Assembly (NCBI RefSeq): GCF_001975225.1
Contig: NZ_CP019445.1
Coordinates: 3,286,001 to 3,350,000, forward strand
Direction of reading: 5' to 3'
DNA length: 64,000 nucleotides
Source: Kosakonia cowanii JCM 10956 = DSM 18146
GTDB taxonomy: Bacteria > Pseudomonadota > Gammaproteobacteria > Enterobacterales > Enterobacteriaceae
Made by a program: the position numbers and the translations under genes. Below, one piece after another: positions 32,438 through 41,352 of this stretch. Under the pieces are notes generated by a model. It saw only the letters and a list, made by a program, of their open reading frames with translations. It did no database searches and was not told where the DNA came from. Every line of letters begins with the position of its first letter. Within the stretch, counting starts at the first letter, position 1.

Positions 32438-32466
32438 ATACCGCTCTTCGGAGCGGTATTTTTTTG
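32438..32466 (+). terminator. Terminator of pntAB
   Basis: Arms GATACCGCTC and GAGCGGTATT with a TTCG tetraloop, then a run of T: a strong Rho-independent terminator 17 bases after the pntB stop. Confidence 0.92.
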
Positions 32467-32529
32467 CCCGCAGTAAGGCTTGTCAGAGCGTCTATACTTC
32501 TTGCTTGATCTTTTTTATAAGGAGGAAGG

Positions 32530-33612
32530 ATGACGTTTTTGTCACGTTTTGACTTTATATCCATTTTGATGATGCCCTCATTCTGGATTGGTCTTGGTAC
32601 GGTGGTGATTGTGACGCTGGTGGTCTACTGGCTCTTCACCCACTTACTGAAAATGGTGCTGAAAGGCGCGCGTAGCTGGAGTGAAAAGCAGGGCGGAGTC
32701 GGCACATTGCAGCATGTGGTGGTGGATATGCTCAGCCGCACCAGCAGATTCCTGCTCTTTGTCGCGGCATTACTCTTCAGCCTGCGCTTCGTCGACCTTC
32801 CCGACCACCTCTTTAACACCCTCGGGCACGCCTGGTTTTTAGTGCTGGCGATCCAGATTGCGCTCTGGCTTGATCAGGGCGTGGTGTCGTGGATGCGCCA
32901 CCTGATGTACTCGCCTAATACCAGCAAAAACCCGGTCACTATGGTGATTGCCGGTCTGCTACTGCGCATGATGCTCTGGACGATGATGCTGCTGTCGATC
33001 CTGGCGAATGTCGGCGTCAACATTACGGCGCTGGTGGCCAGCCTCGGAGTAGGCGGTATCGCCATTGCGCTGGCGGTGCAAACCATTCTGAGCGATGTTT
33101 TTGCCTCGCTCTCCATCGGCTTCGATAAACCCTTCGAGATCGGCGACTTTGTTGTGTTCGGCGACGTTGCCGGTACCATTGAGCATATTGGTCTCAAAAC
33201 CACCCGTATTCGCAGCCTGAGCGGGGAGCAGATTGTCTGCGGTAACGCCATTCTGTTGCAGCAAACGCTGCATAACTATAAGCGTATGCAGACGCGCCGT
33301 ATCGTCTTCACTTTTGGCCTGGCGCTCACCACGCCGCCGGATAAGCTGCGCAAAGTGGGCGAGATGGTAAAAACCATCATTACCGACGTGGGCAATACGC
33401 GTTTCGATCGCGCCCACTTCCTCGGCTTTGGTACCGATCGGCTGAACTTTGAAGTGGTGCACATTGTTAATTCGGCGGATTACAACACCTACATGGATAT
33501 TCAGCAGGAGATCAATATCCGCATCATGGAGCAGCTGGCGGCAGAAGGGATTGAGCTGGCGATACCGTGCGTGGTGGTGAAAGGGGGCTGGCAGTTGAAA
33601 CGCCCTCCGTAG
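32530..33612 (+). CDS. MscS-type mechanosensitive channel
   Basis: 360 residues. Four to five N-terminal helices, the pore-lining helix ITALVASLGVGGIAIALAVQ near residue 170, and the conserved beta domain LSIGFDKPFEIGDFVVFGDV typical of MscS. It should open on osmotic downshock. It is not close to E. coli MscS, YnaI or the large MscK/MscM types, and E. coli K-12 has no gene here. AAGGAGGAAGG is a very strong ribosome site. Stand-alone between two terminators. Confidence 0.85.
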   Translation: MTFLSRFDFISILMMPSFWIGLGTVVIVTLVVYWLFTHLLKMVLKGARSWSEKQGGVGTLQHVVVDMLSRTSRFLLFVAALLFSLRFVDLPDHLFNTLGHAWFLVLAIQIALWLDQGVVSWMRHLMYSPNTSKNPVTMVIAGLLLRMMLWTMMLLSILANVGVNITALVASLGVGGIAIALAVQTILSDVFASLSIGFDKPFEIGDFVVFGDVAGTIEHIGLKTTRIRSLSGEQIVCGNAILLQQTLHNYKRMQTRRIVFTFGLALTTPPDKLRKVGEMVKTIITDVGNTRFDRAHFLGFGTDRLNFEVVHIVNSADYNTYMDIQQEINIRIMEQLAAEGIELAIPCVVVKGGWQLKRPP

Positions 33613-33639
33613 AGCCGCAGAGTGAACAACCGGCAGTAT

Positions 33640-33668
33640 AAAAAAACCCGCCTTGCGGCGGGTTGTTT
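33640..33668. terminator. Bidirectional terminator between the MscS gene and uspE
   Basis: Arms CCCGCC and GGCGGG around TTGC, with seven A on the left and TTGTTT on the right. It should end both convergent genes, most strongly uspE. Confidence 0.85.
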
Positions 33669-33670
33669 GC

Positions 33671-34621
33671 TTAGTCGTCTTCGTCGTCATCCAGTGCCAC
33701 GGGCGACTGGTAATCATCCGGTTTGATAACCAGCAAATCGCAGCGCAGGTGATCGATCACCTGCTCTGCGGTGTTGCCGAGAAACGCGGCGGAGATACCG
33801 GTGCGGCCAATGGTGCCAAGCACCACAATGCCAGCCTGCAGATGCTCCGCCAGGTCCGGAATCACCTCTTCCGGCAACCCTTTCTCGACATGGGTCATTT
33901 TCTCATCGATACCAAACTTTTGCCGCAGCGCTTTCATCGCCAGCAGATGCTGGCCGCGAATGGCGTCGTTATAGACGCTCGGATCAAACTCCGGCAGTTC
34001 AATCGCAATATTGATGGGGGTGACAGGATAGGCACCGACGAGGTGCACTTCAGTATGGTTGACCTGCTCAGCCAGATGCTGGGTCTCTTTCACCAGCTTC
34101 TCATTCAGCGCGTTGTGATAGATCTCTTCGCTGGCAAGGTTAACGGCAACCACAGCGCGACCGCCTTCCGGCCACGGCTGATCTTTTACCATCCACACCG
34201 GGCAGGGACATTTACGCAGCAGATGCCAGTCGGTCGGGGTGAAAATCACTGATTCCAGTTTGTCGTGCTGGTGGGTCATCTTCAGCAGCAGATCGTGGCC
34301 GCCGGAGAGCACTTCCTGAATAATCGCTTCGAAAGGACGGTTATGCCACACCACTTTGATGTCGATTGGCACACCCGCGTCGATATAGTATTTCGCCTGT
34401 TCGCGGATCCATGCGGTGCGCTGGCTGATAACGCCCTGGCGCATCGCTGTTCGCTCATCGGGGGACAGAAGGGTGGTCATCTCGTATGAGAAGTCGTAAA
34501 TCGGCAAAAATGCTTTGATCCGACCGCCAATCCGTTGATGCAAATACACGGCACGTCGTAATGCGGGTTGATCGTCCTGATTAGGATCGATGGCGACCAA
34601 CATATTCTGATACTTAGCCAT
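33671..34621 (-). CDS. uspE: Universal stress protein E
   Basis: Tandem Usp-domain cytoplasmic protein (about residues 1-150 and 155-305) ending in an acidic DDDEDD tail. 316 residues, identical in length to E. coli UspE, with [20 protein letters not shown] the conserved C-terminal phosphate-binding-type loop. Role in stress resistance and motility is known in E. coli. It lies upstream-adjacent to fnr on the same strand, 147 bases away. Confidence 0.96.
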   Translation of the reverse strand: MAKYQNMLVAIDPNQDDQPALRRAVYLHQRIGGRIKAFLPIYDFSYEMTTLLSPDERTAMRQGVISQRTAWIREQAKYYIDAGVPIDIKVVWHNRPFEAIIQEVLSGGHDLLLKMTHQHDKLESVIFTPTDWHLLRKCPCPVWMVKDQPWPEGGRAVVAVNLASEEIYHNALNEKLVKETQHLAEQVNHTEVHLVGAYPVTPINIAIELPEFDPSVYNDAIRGQHLLAMKALRQKFGIDEKMTHVEKGLPEEVIPDLAEHLQAGIVVLGTIGRTGISAAFLGNTAEQVIDHLRCDLLVIKPDDYQSPVALDDDEDD

Positions 34622-34768
34622 ACAGGGGTCTCCTTACATCTGTCACCACTCTCTGACAGTAAAAGATAACCCATATAAGCTGAATGAAACAGCGGAAACC
34701 TTTTGCCGGATCAATAAATCAGAAAAATGTAATGACCCGGCAAAAAGGCTAAAGGTGGGGGGTAAAAA

Positions 34769-35521
34769 TCAGGCAACGTTACGAGCGTGACCCGCCAGCT
34801 CGGAGAGCAGATCGCCATTTTCGATGGTGATATATTTCCCCTTCACCGCCAGCATGCCGCTCTTCTGGAAACGACCCAGCAGACGGCTGATGGTCTCAAC
34901 GGTCAGGCCCAGGTAGTTGCCGATGTCGCCACGGGTCATGGTCAGACGGAATTCACGCGGCGAGAAACCACGCTGCGCAAAACGACGGGAGAGGTTGTAG
35001 ATAAACGCCGCCAGGCGCTCTTCCGCGTTTTTCTTCGACAGCAGCAGGATCATATCCTGATCGCCTTTGATCTCGCCGCTCATCAGACGCATCATCTGCT
35101 GGCGCAGGCTCGGCATTTTGCCAGAGAGATCGTCCAGCGTTTCGAACGGGATCTCACACACCATTGAGGTCTCCAGCGCCTGAGCGAAGCTCGGGTGATG
35201 ACCGGTACCGATGGCATCAAAGCCCACCAGATCGCCCGCCAGATGGAAACCGGTGATCTGCTCATCACCCTGTTCGGTGATGGTATAGCTTTTGATGGTG
35301 CCAGAACGGATAGCGTAGAGCGATTTCAGCTCATCGCCTGCTTTAAACAGGGTCTGACCTTTCTGGATGGGCTTTTTACGCTCAATGATATTGTCGAGCT
35401 GATCCAGCTCATGCTCATTAAGAGTAAAGGGGATGCAAAGCTGGCTGATACTGCAATCCTGACAATGGATAGCACAACCGCCAGACTGAATGCGTCGAAT
35501 AATTCGCTTTTCCGGGATCAT
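34769..35521 (-). CDS. fnr: Oxygen-sensing regulator FNR
   Basis: CRP-family global regulator of anaerobic growth. 250 residues. The oxygen-sensing [4Fe-4S] ligands C20, C23, C29 and C122 are all present, as is the recognition helix [14 protein letters not shown] near residue 205. An FNR box 21 bases before the start indicates autoregulation. Likely targets in this window include the ynfE operon. Confidence 0.98.
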   Translation of the reverse strand: MIPEKRIIRRIQSGGCAIHCQDCSISQLCIPFTLNEHELDQLDNIIERKKPIQKGQTLFKAGDELKSLYAIRSGTIKSYTITEQGDEQITGFHLAGDLVGFDAIGTGHHPSFAQALETSMVCEIPFETLDDLSGKMPSLRQQMMRLMSGEIKGDQDMILLLSKKNAEERLAAFIYNLSRRFAQRGFSPREFRLTMTRGDIGNYLGLTVETISRLLGRFQKSGMLAVKGKYITIENGDLLSELAGHARNVA

Positions 35522-35541
35522 AGGTCTGCTCTACGCCGTAA

Positions 35542-35555
35542 TTGATATTGGTCAA
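35542..35555 (-). promoter_or_regulatory. FNR box upstream of fnr
   Basis: TTGATATTGGTCAA differs from the consensus TTGAT-N4-ATCAA only at the first two bases of the right half. It lies 21-34 bases before the fnr ATG, the expected place for negative autoregulation known in E. coli. Confidence 0.85.
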
Positions 35556-35730
35556 TTTTAACATCTTTTTATGGCGCACGTAAGCCTGGCAAAACGTCAA
35601 TTCACCATAAATGAAACAGTGGAACGAAACGGTAAAGACTTACTTTGTCTCATGTTATTGAATTTCCACCAATTCACTAAGGCTTTAGCGAGCGAAGTGC
35701 ATGAAATGCATACTAAACAGACCTGTTTTC

Positions 35731-36246
35731 TCACAATAGTAAGTAACGTTCATGGCGCAGCAGCCACTCTTTACGGGCCACGCCGCCCGCATAGCCAGTG
35801 AGCATGCCATTACTGCCGATCACGCGGTGGCAGGGGACGACAATGCTGATCGGATTGGCACCGTTCGCTGCACCCACGGCACGCGCCGCGCCCGCACGCC
35901 CAAGAATTGTCGCCAGTTGACCATAATGCATCACCTGACCACAGGGAATGGTGCGCAGCATCTGCCACACTTCACGTTGAAAAGGGGTACCGCCCGTCGC
36001 GGTCGGCAGGGTATCAATCACCGCCAGATCGCCGTCGAAATAGTCCTGCAGTTTTTGGCTCAACCCGCCAGGATTCTGCGAAGCCACGCGCTGATACCCT
36101 TCACGGCGATAGTGAATATTAAGCAGTTCAACCATCCGGGCCTCATGTTCTTCCCACTCGACGGCGCGCAGCTGAAACTGCTCATCGCAGATGATCCACA
36201 ATGGGCCAAGCGGGGTGGAGATTTTATCTTCAAGCAGGGTGAGCAT
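35731..36246 (-). CDS. ogt: O6-alkylguanine-DNA alkyltransferase Ogt
   Basis: Suicide repair enzyme that removes methyl and larger groups from O6-guanine and O4-thymine. 171 residues, the E. coli length, with acceptor C139 in [10 protein letters not shown] and the Asn-hinge region GAANGANP before it. Upstream of fnr on the same strand, with its own ribosome site; no Ada box was recognised. Confidence 0.96.
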   Translation of the reverse strand: MLTLLEDKISTPLGPLWIICDEQFQLRAVEWEEHEARMVELLNIHYRREGYQRVASQNPGGLSQKLQDYFDGDLAVIDTLPTATGGTPFQREVWQMLRTIPCGQVMHYGQLATILGRAGAARAVGAANGANPISIVVPCHRVIGSNGMLTGYAGGVARKEWLLRHERYLLL

Positions 36247-36400
36247 CGGGCGTCCTTATCACTAAATAGCGGCGATAATTTAGCAAACAAAAAAGCGCCT
36301 CACCATACCCTGAAAGGGTGGTAGCTTGAGTCTTCAATAAGGGAATAACACGTAAGAGTTAAATGGCGGAGAAAATATAAGGTTACTAACGTTTATTAAT

Positions 36401-36435
36401 TAAAAAAATAGAGCCTGCCGACATCCGTCAGGCTC
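36401..36435 (-). terminator. Orphan minus-strand terminator
   Basis: Arms GAGCCTG (36411-36417) and CAGGCTC (36429-36435) with further pairing inside, then TATTTTTTTA on the minus strand. No gene on that strand lies upstream before smrA, so it marks an unannotated short transcript or a relic. Confidence 0.7.
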
Positions 36436-36573
36436 CAGAGTACACACAAACTGAGCATCCAATCTTTATTTTTTGCACGCGATCCTTGCGCCTTCTTTAT
36501 ATTTATAGCGGCCATAATAATTATTGCCAGTTTTAATCAGTGATTAATTTCACGATTATTTAACAAAGGTTCA

Positions 36574-36608
36574 GGGTATAAAGAAACGCCTCGTTATACC
36601 CTTTTTAT
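36574..36608 (+). terminator. Hairpin plus T-run upstream of smrA
   Basis: Arms GGGTATAA (36574-36581) and TTATACCC (36594-36601), then TTTTTAT. On the plus strand it lies about 95 bases before the smrA start and may be an attenuator or end an unknown transcript. The minus-strand reading has TATAAC, a possible -10 element. Confidence 0.55.
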
Positions 36609-36703
36609 AACACCTTGAGCCTACGCATAATTTGCCCGCCGCATTGAGAAGCGCTCCTGCGCCAGCTATAGTACTTCAGCAGATGTTGCTGGAGGACTGC
36701 CCC

Positions 36704-37267
36704 ATGAACCCGGATGAAAAATCGCTGTTTCTTGACGCCATGGAGGATGTCCAACCCCTGAAGCGCAGTGCTGATGTGCACTGGCACCCGAGCCATAAAT
36801 CCCGACCATTGCAGCGCATTGACACCCTGCAACTCGATAATTTTTTGACCACTGGCTTTCTTGACCCGGTAGCGCTTGATACGCCGCTGGAGTTTCGCCG
36901 CGAAGGGCTACAAGTCGGCGTGCTCGATAAGCTGCGGCTGGGCAAATATACCCAGCAGGCAAGCCTGAACCTGCTGCGCCAGCCCGTCGAGCAGTGCCGG
37001 CAGATGCTGTTTAGCTTTATGCATCAGAGCCGTAAGGATGGGCTACGCAATGTGCTGATCATTCACGGAAAAGGGCGCGATGAGACCTCGCACGCCAATA
37101 TCATCCGCAGCTACCTGGCGCGCTGGCTGCCAGAGTTTGAGGATGTGCAGGCGTTCTGCCCGGCGTTGCCGCACCACGGCGGCAGCGGCGCATGCTATGT
37201 CGCCCTGCGCAAATCCGAGCAGGCAAAGCAGGAGAACTGGGAGCGGCACGCCAAGCGCAGCCGCTAG
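36704..37267 (+). CDS. smrA: Smr-domain DNA endonuclease SmrA
   Basis: 187 residues, the E. coli length, starting MNPDEKSLFLDAMEDVQPLK at 36704. The Smr domain covers about residues 85-170 with LRNVLIIHGKGRDETSH and ALPHHGGSGACYVALR, the family's two signature loops. E. coli SmrA nicks DNA in vitro. The last four bases overlap umuC on the opposite strand. Confidence 0.94.
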   Translation: MNPDEKSLFLDAMEDVQPLKRSADVHWHPSHKSRPLQRIDTLQLDNFLTTGFLDPVALDTPLEFRREGLQVGVLDKLRLGKYTQQASLNLLRQPVEQCRQMLFSFMHQSRKDGLRNVLIIHGKGRDETSHANIIRSYLARWLPEFEDVQAFCPALPHHGGSGACYVALRKSEQAKQENWERHAKRSR

Positions 37268-38517
37268 CCGACAAGCGGAACATCCGCTAAGCGTGTGGTC
37301 CAGGCGGGGGAGAGCAGGGAGCGCTTCATCTTCCAGCCTGGCGTGATGCCCTGGCCGGCAAACCATAATTTATTTCCCTTCTTATTAAGCGTGTCTAAAA
37401 CATTCATTAGTGATTCGCTATTTTCGCGCGGAGTAAATTCATCGAATAAATTAAGTTGCGCGACGCCTTTACTAAAAAAATCCCCCAGCATAACGCCCGC
37501 TTTTTGATATCTCGGCCCTTGCTTCCAGATAATATCCAGGCTACGTGTTGCCGCTGCAATAATATCGCGGGTGTCATGGGTTGGCGTCAGTAAACGAATG
37601 CCTGCACTATTGCTGTAATAAGGTTCGTCATCATCGTGCGGGCTACTCTTTATAAAAGCCCCGACATAGCGGCAATATTGACGATCCGCGCGCAGCTTTT
37701 CAGCGGCCCGCGCCGCCCAGGTGCAGATGCCTTCGCGCACCGATGCGTAGTCGTTGACGCGCTCGCCAAAGGAGCGGGAGCTGATGATCTCATGCTTCGC
37801 CGGTGTGAACTCGGCAAATCCAAGACAGGGCTCGCCGCGCAGTTCACGTGCCGTTCGCTCCAGCACCACGCTGAAGTTTTTACGGATAAGCCATAAATCG
37901 CTCTGCGCCAGCTTGAGCACGGTATCAATACCCATCGCCTCCAGCCGCTTGCTCAGACGGCGGCCAATCCCCCACACTTCGCCTACCGGCAGGGCGGCCA
38001 TCAGCTTTAGCTGCTGCGCCTGGCGCGACAGATCGACCACGCCGCCCGACGCATCCGGCCACTTTTTCGCGGCGTTATTCGCCAGCTTGGCCAGCGTTTT
38101 CGTCGGCGCAATGCCGACGCCGACGGTAAGCATGGTGCGCTGATAAATCGCATTACGCAGGGTACGCCCAAACTCGCGCAGCTGTGGAATGCCGGTTAAA
38201 TCCACAAACGCTTCATCGATGCTGTAGATATCTACCGCCGGGCAGAGCTCTTCCAGCAGCGTCATCACCCGATGGCTCATATCGCCATACAGTGCGTAGT
38301 TACTGCTGAATACCGCCACATTGTGACGCTCCATTAGCGCCTTCTGCTTGAAGTAGGGGTCAGCCATCGTAATGCCGAGCGCTTTGGCTTCAGCCGAGCG
38401 GGAGATGACGCAGCCATCGTTATTGGATAACACCACCACCGGCTTACCGGTTAAATCGGGCCGGAAGACGGTCTCGCAGCTGGTATAGAACGAATTAACA
38501 TCAACGAGCGCGTACAT
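37264..38517 (-). CDS. umuC: DNA polymerase V catalytic subunit UmuC
   Basis: Y-family translesion polymerase induced by the SOS response. 417 residues (E. coli 422). Catalytic D6 (ALVDVNSFY), D101 and E102 (YSIDEAFVDL) are intact, and the clamp-binding motif QLNLFDEF is near residue 356. Overlaps the end of umuD by 17 bases. E. coli umuDC lies elsewhere on the chromosome (hya region), so its position next to smrA differs. Confidence 0.95.
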   Translation of the reverse strand: MYALVDVNSFYTSCETVFRPDLTGKPVVVLSNNDGCVISRSAEAKALGITMADPYFKQKALMERHNVAVFSSNYALYGDMSHRVMTLLEELCPAVDIYSIDEAFVDLTGIPQLREFGRTLRNAIYQRTMLTVGVGIAPTKTLAKLANNAAKKWPDASGGVVDLSRQAQQLKLMAALPVGEVWGIGRRLSKRLEAMGIDTVLKLAQSDLWLIRKNFSVVLERTARELRGEPCLGFAEFTPAKHEIISSRSFGERVNDYASVREGICTWAARAAEKLRADRQYCRYVGAFIKSSPHDDDEPYYSNSAGIRLLTPTHDTRDIIAAATRSLDIIWKQGPRYQKAGVMLGDFFSKGVAQLNLFDEFTPRENSESLMNVLDTLNKKGNKLWFAGQGITPGWKMKRSLLSPAWTTRLADVPLVG

Positions 38518-38881
38518 GATGGCGGGGCGGCAAAGTGATCACGGTCGTTACGACGCCAACAATATGCGCGCCTTCCTCTTCTTCGATCCTGATCGCCGGG
38601 TAAGCGGGGTTATCCGCCACCAGCTGCGGATAAGGCCGCAGCCGCAGCCGCTTTACCATAAAACCGCTTAACAGGCGGGCGACAACAATATCGCCATCGC
38701 CCGGTTGCAGGCTGGTATCGACCAGTAACAGCGAACCCGGCAGGATCGCCGCCTCGCACATGGCGTCACTGGATGCCCGCATCACATAGGTGGCCGACGG
38801 GTGGGCGATCAGGCTGCTCACCAGGTCGATCGCATCTTCAATGTAGTCCGCAGCCGGACTCGGAAAAGCGCTGGTAGTCAT
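38501..38881 (-). CDS. umuD: UmuD-type subunit lacking arm, cleavage site and catalytic Ser
   Basis: 126 residues. From FPSPAADYIEDAID on it aligns with E. coli UmuD at a constant offset of 20. The N-terminal arm (UmuD 1-20) is missing, the cleavage dipeptide Cys24-Gly25 is Ser4-Ala5, and catalytic Ser60 is Ala40 (SSDAM for GDSM); only the Lys97 equivalent (K77 in FMVKRL) is kept. Self-cleavage therefore looks impossible, and the product resembles ready-made UmuD'. The LexA box 24 bases upstream leaves no room for a longer N-terminus, and no ATG, GTG or TTG occurs in frame before it. The ribosome site is weak. Confidence 0.9.
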   Translation of the reverse strand: MTTSAFPSPAADYIEDAIDLVSSLIAHPSATYVMRASSDAMCEAAILPGSLLLVDTSLQPGDGDIVVARLLSGFMVKRLRLRPYPQLVADNPAYPAIRIEEEEGAHIVGVVTTVITLPPRHHVRAR

Positions 38882-38904
38882 AATGGGTGTCGATCTTTTA
38901 TTAT

Positions 38905-38924
38905 TACTGTATATAAATACAGTA
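38905..38924 (-). promoter_or_regulatory. LexA (SOS) box of umuDC
   Basis: CTGTATATAAATACAG, a perfect CTGT-N8-ACAG palindrome with the extended TA flanks, almost identical to the E. coli umuDC operator. It lies 24 bases before the umuD start. Confidence 0.95.
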
Positions 38925-39113
38925 TCGTTGTTCGCACGAAAGGATCAACCCCCTGGAGGCAGGATCGTTGAAAGATCCTGATGATATTGGCAATTTTTTG
39001 CACAATCATTTTCAGCGTTTGCGCGGCGGGCTGCATGTTTCGCCGGTTAATGCTTTTGCAATCAAAGGGTAAGACACTACACTTAGTGAGAATCTTTCCA
39101 TTGGACGGTCCGC

Positions 39114-40184
39114 ATGACAACGCTCAAGAGCAACAACTTCTTTTTTACCATTTTGTTATTACTGGTCAGCGTGGCGTTTTTCACCCTGATCCAGCCTTAC
39201 TACTCCGCCATTATCTGGGCGGTGATCCTGGCATTGATCTTCTATCCGCTGCGCACAAAGCTCACCGTGCTCCTGCGCGGGCGGAACGGTATCGCCTCGC
39301 TGATTACCGTGCTGCTGATCTGCATCCTCGTCTTTATCCCGATGATGATCGTGCTCTCGTCGCTGGCGGTAGAGATCAACGCGCTCTATCAGCGTCTGCA
39401 AACTAACGCGACGGATCTGCCGCAGCTGTTAAGTAACGGCATTGCGCACTTGCCGGAGTGGGCAAAACATGCGCTGCGCGAAAACAATTTCGATTCGGTG
39501 GACGCGATTCGCGAAAAACTCTCTGGTGTTGCGCTCAGCGTCGGGCGTTATCTGGCGGGCAGCGCGGTGATTATCGGTAAAGGGACGCTGGGGCTAACCA
39601 TCAGCTTCTCGCTAATGGTCTATCTGCTCTTTTTCCTGCTGAAAGATGGCGCCGCGCTGGTGAAGAAAATCTACGAGGTGATGCCGCTGTCGGCCAAAAT
39701 CAAACGCCGTCTGTTCCTGAAATTTGCCGGTGTTGCGCGCGCGACGGTAAAAGGGACGCTGGTTGTAGCGATTGCGCAGGGTGCGCTGGGCGGAATTGGT
39801 TTCTGGTTCGCTGGCCTGAGCGGCAGCCTGCTGTGGGGTGCGCTGATGGCGTTCCTGTCGCTGATCCCGGCGGTCGGTACAGCGCTTATCTGGATCCCGG
39901 CTGTGATCTTCCTCTACTCCACGGGTGAGCTGCTCACCGCCACGCTGCTGACCCTCTACTTTGTGATTGTGGTCGGGCTGGCAGACAACCTGCTGCGTCC
40001 GTTGCTGGTGGGGAAAGATACCCGTATGCCGGACTACCTGATCCTGCTGACCACCCTTGGCGGTCTGCAATTCTTTGGCATCAATGGCTTCGTGCTTGGG
40101 CCACTTATTGCAGGGCTGTTTATCTCCTCCTGGAACTTGCTGGCAGAAGCGCGTGCCAATGCGCTTAATACGCCGCAGGAATAA
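39114..40184 (+). CDS. AI-2E-family membrane transporter
   Basis: 356 residues. Two to three N-terminal helices, a long soluble segment (about 85-150), then five helices with LIPAVGTALIWIPAVIFLY and DNLLRPLLVGKD, the family's conserved loop. It belongs to the TqsA/YdiK group (autoinducer-2 exporter and relatives) and occupies the tqsA side of mdtJI, but its sequence differs clearly from E. coli TqsA and YdiK. Substrate unknown. A terminator follows at once. Confidence 0.85.
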   Translation: MTTLKSNNFFFTILLLLVSVAFFTLIQPYYSAIIWAVILALIFYPLRTKLTVLLRGRNGIASLITVLLICILVFIPMMIVLSSLAVEINALYQRLQTNATDLPQLLSNGIAHLPEWAKHALRENNFDSVDAIREKLSGVALSVGRYLAGSAVIIGKGTLGLTISFSLMVYLLFFLLKDGAALVKKIYEVMPLSAKIKRRLFLKFAGVARATVKGTLVVAIAQGALGGIGFWFAGLSGSLLWGALMAFLSLIPAVGTALIWIPAVIFLYSTGELLTATLLTLYFVIVVGLADNLLRPLLVGKDTRMPDYLILLTTLGGLQFFGINGFVLGPLIAGLFISSWNLLAEARANALNTPQE

Positions 40185-40193
40185 AACGTAACA

Positions 40194-40226
40194 GGCTGCC
40201 GGAAATAAACCGGCAGCCGTTCGTTT
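40194..40226 (+). terminator. Terminator of the AI-2E-family gene
   Basis: Nine-base arms GGCTGCCGG and CCGGCAGCC, loop AAATAAA, then GTTCGTTT; ten bases after the stop codon. Confidence 0.85.
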
Positions 40227-40376
40227 AGCCTGCGTTTAATTAATTCGACGAGCGGTAAAGAATTGCAAATACTTTGAGTAAAATCTTAGCTTGTGCTAAA
40301 TATAAGGCATGTACAACAACTGAGGACAATTTTTAACCGCCACGAAGAGAAGCAATGCGCGGTAAATTGTAAAAAT

Positions 40377-40475
40377 ATGGACATTCGGTTCAGTAGTCTT
40401 ACCCCCTGTTTTTCACTTCCTGTCTCCTTCTGCTGCCCGCCTGCGGGCGAACAATACTGGCGCACTGCGCTGTAG
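40377..40475 (+). CDS. mdtU: Leader peptide of mdtJI (MdtU-like)
   Basis: An open frame of 32 codons in the mdtJ leader, starting MDIRFSSLTPCFSLP, Cys- and Pro-rich and ending WRTAL. It matches in place and size the upstream frame mdtU described in E. coli, whose translation is needed for spermidine-dependent expression of mdtJI. The ribosome site is weak. About 107 bases separate its stop from mdtJ, space for a Rho-type or structural switch. The identity rests on position and size, not on a remembered full alignment. Confidence 0.6.
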   Translation: MDIRFSSLTPCFSLPVSFCCPPAGEQYWRTAL

Positions 40476-40582
40476 TCCTCTCCTGCCCGATCCGGCGCCC
40501 TGTGCGCAACTGTTAATTTTTTTACGGTTTTCCGCTATGCGGTAAATCGCAAGGATCTCTATTCTCAAGCAGGAGAAAAAAT

Positions 40583-40939
40583 ATGATTTACTGGATTTTA
40601 TTAGCGTTGGCGATTGTCTCGGAAATAACCGGCACGCTATCTATGAAATGGGCAAGTATTAACGACAGCCACAGCGGTTTTATTTTAATGCTGGTGATGA
40701 TCGCCTGTTCCTATATTTTCCTGGCGTTTGCGGTGAAAAAAATCGCCCTCGGCGTGGCCTACGCCTTATGGGAAGGTGTCGGTATTGCCATTATTACGCT
40801 GTTTAGCGTGCTGCTGTTTGATGAACCCCTCTCACCGTTGAAAGCGGCGGGTCTGGTGGCGCTGGCGCTCGGTATTGTGCTGATCAAGTCCGGCACGCGT
40901 AAGGCCCCACGTCAGGAGCAGGGTCATGTTACTGCTTGA
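40583..40939 (+). CDS. mdtJ: Spermidine exporter subunit MdtJ
   Basis: Small multidrug resistance (SMR) protein with four helices, 118 residues (E. coli 121). The membrane-embedded Glu is in [16 protein letters not shown]. Forms a heteromer with MdtI to expel spermidine. Strong AGGAG ribosome site; the end overlaps mdtI by 14 bases. Confidence 0.96.
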   Translation: MIYWILLALAIVSEITGTLSMKWASINDSHSGFILMLVMIACSYIFLAFAVKKIALGVAYALWEGVGIAIITLFSVLLFDEPLSPLKAAGLVALALGIVLIKSGTRKAPRQEQGHVTA

Positions 40940-41255
40940 GTGGGTGCACGCGTTATGGCTGGCGATGGCCATTATTCTGGAAATTGTTGCCAACATCTTT
41001 TTAAAACTTTCTGACGGCTTTCGTCGCAAACTCTATGGCTGCGGATCGTTAGTGGCAGTACTGGCGGCGTTCAGTGCGCTGTCGCAGGCGGTAAAGGGGA
41101 TCGATCTCTCCGTCGCCTACGCCCTGTGGGGCGGATTCGGTATCGTGGCGACGCTCGCCGCCGGCTGGATCCTCTTTGGCCAGCGCCTCAATGGCAAAGG
41201 CTGGATCGGCCTGGCGCTGCTGCTTATTGGGATGATGCTGATAAAACTTGCCTGA
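40926..41255 (+). CDS. mdtI: Spermidine exporter subunit MdtI
   Basis: SMR-family partner of MdtJ, 109 residues as in E. coli, four helices with the conserved Glu in [18 protein letters not shown]. Overlap with mdtJ means coupled translation. The speG gene in the same window acetylates spermidine, so two polyamine detoxification routes occur here. A GCCCGC/GCGGGC hairpin lies just after the stop. Confidence 0.96.
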   Translation: MLLLEWVHALWLAMAIILEIVANIFLKLSDGFRRKLYGCGSLVAVLAAFSALSQAVKGIDLSVAYALWGGFGIVATLAAGWILFGQRLNGKGWIGLALLLIGMMLIKLA

Positions 41256-41352
41256 TGTGATATTGCCCGCGTTTGCGGGCAACGAAATTTGTGGGCTGTA
41301 TTACGCTTAGAGGACAATAACAAACGTTACGGGACACCAGTAAGGGTCGTCG

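Larger units (their letters stand above)
36247..36703. other. Intergenic region ogt-smrA with two opposed terminators
   Basis: 457 bases, strongly A+T-rich. In E. coli the abg genes lie between ogt and smrA; they are absent here. The gap contains a minus-strand terminator (36401-36435) and a plus-strand terminator (36574-36608) without any recognised gene. A minus-strand open frame ending near 36470 reads YYGRYKYKEGARIACKK, which is protein-like, but it has no usual start codon and only about 25 codons. It could be a gene remnant or a small RNA locus. Confidence 0.45.
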
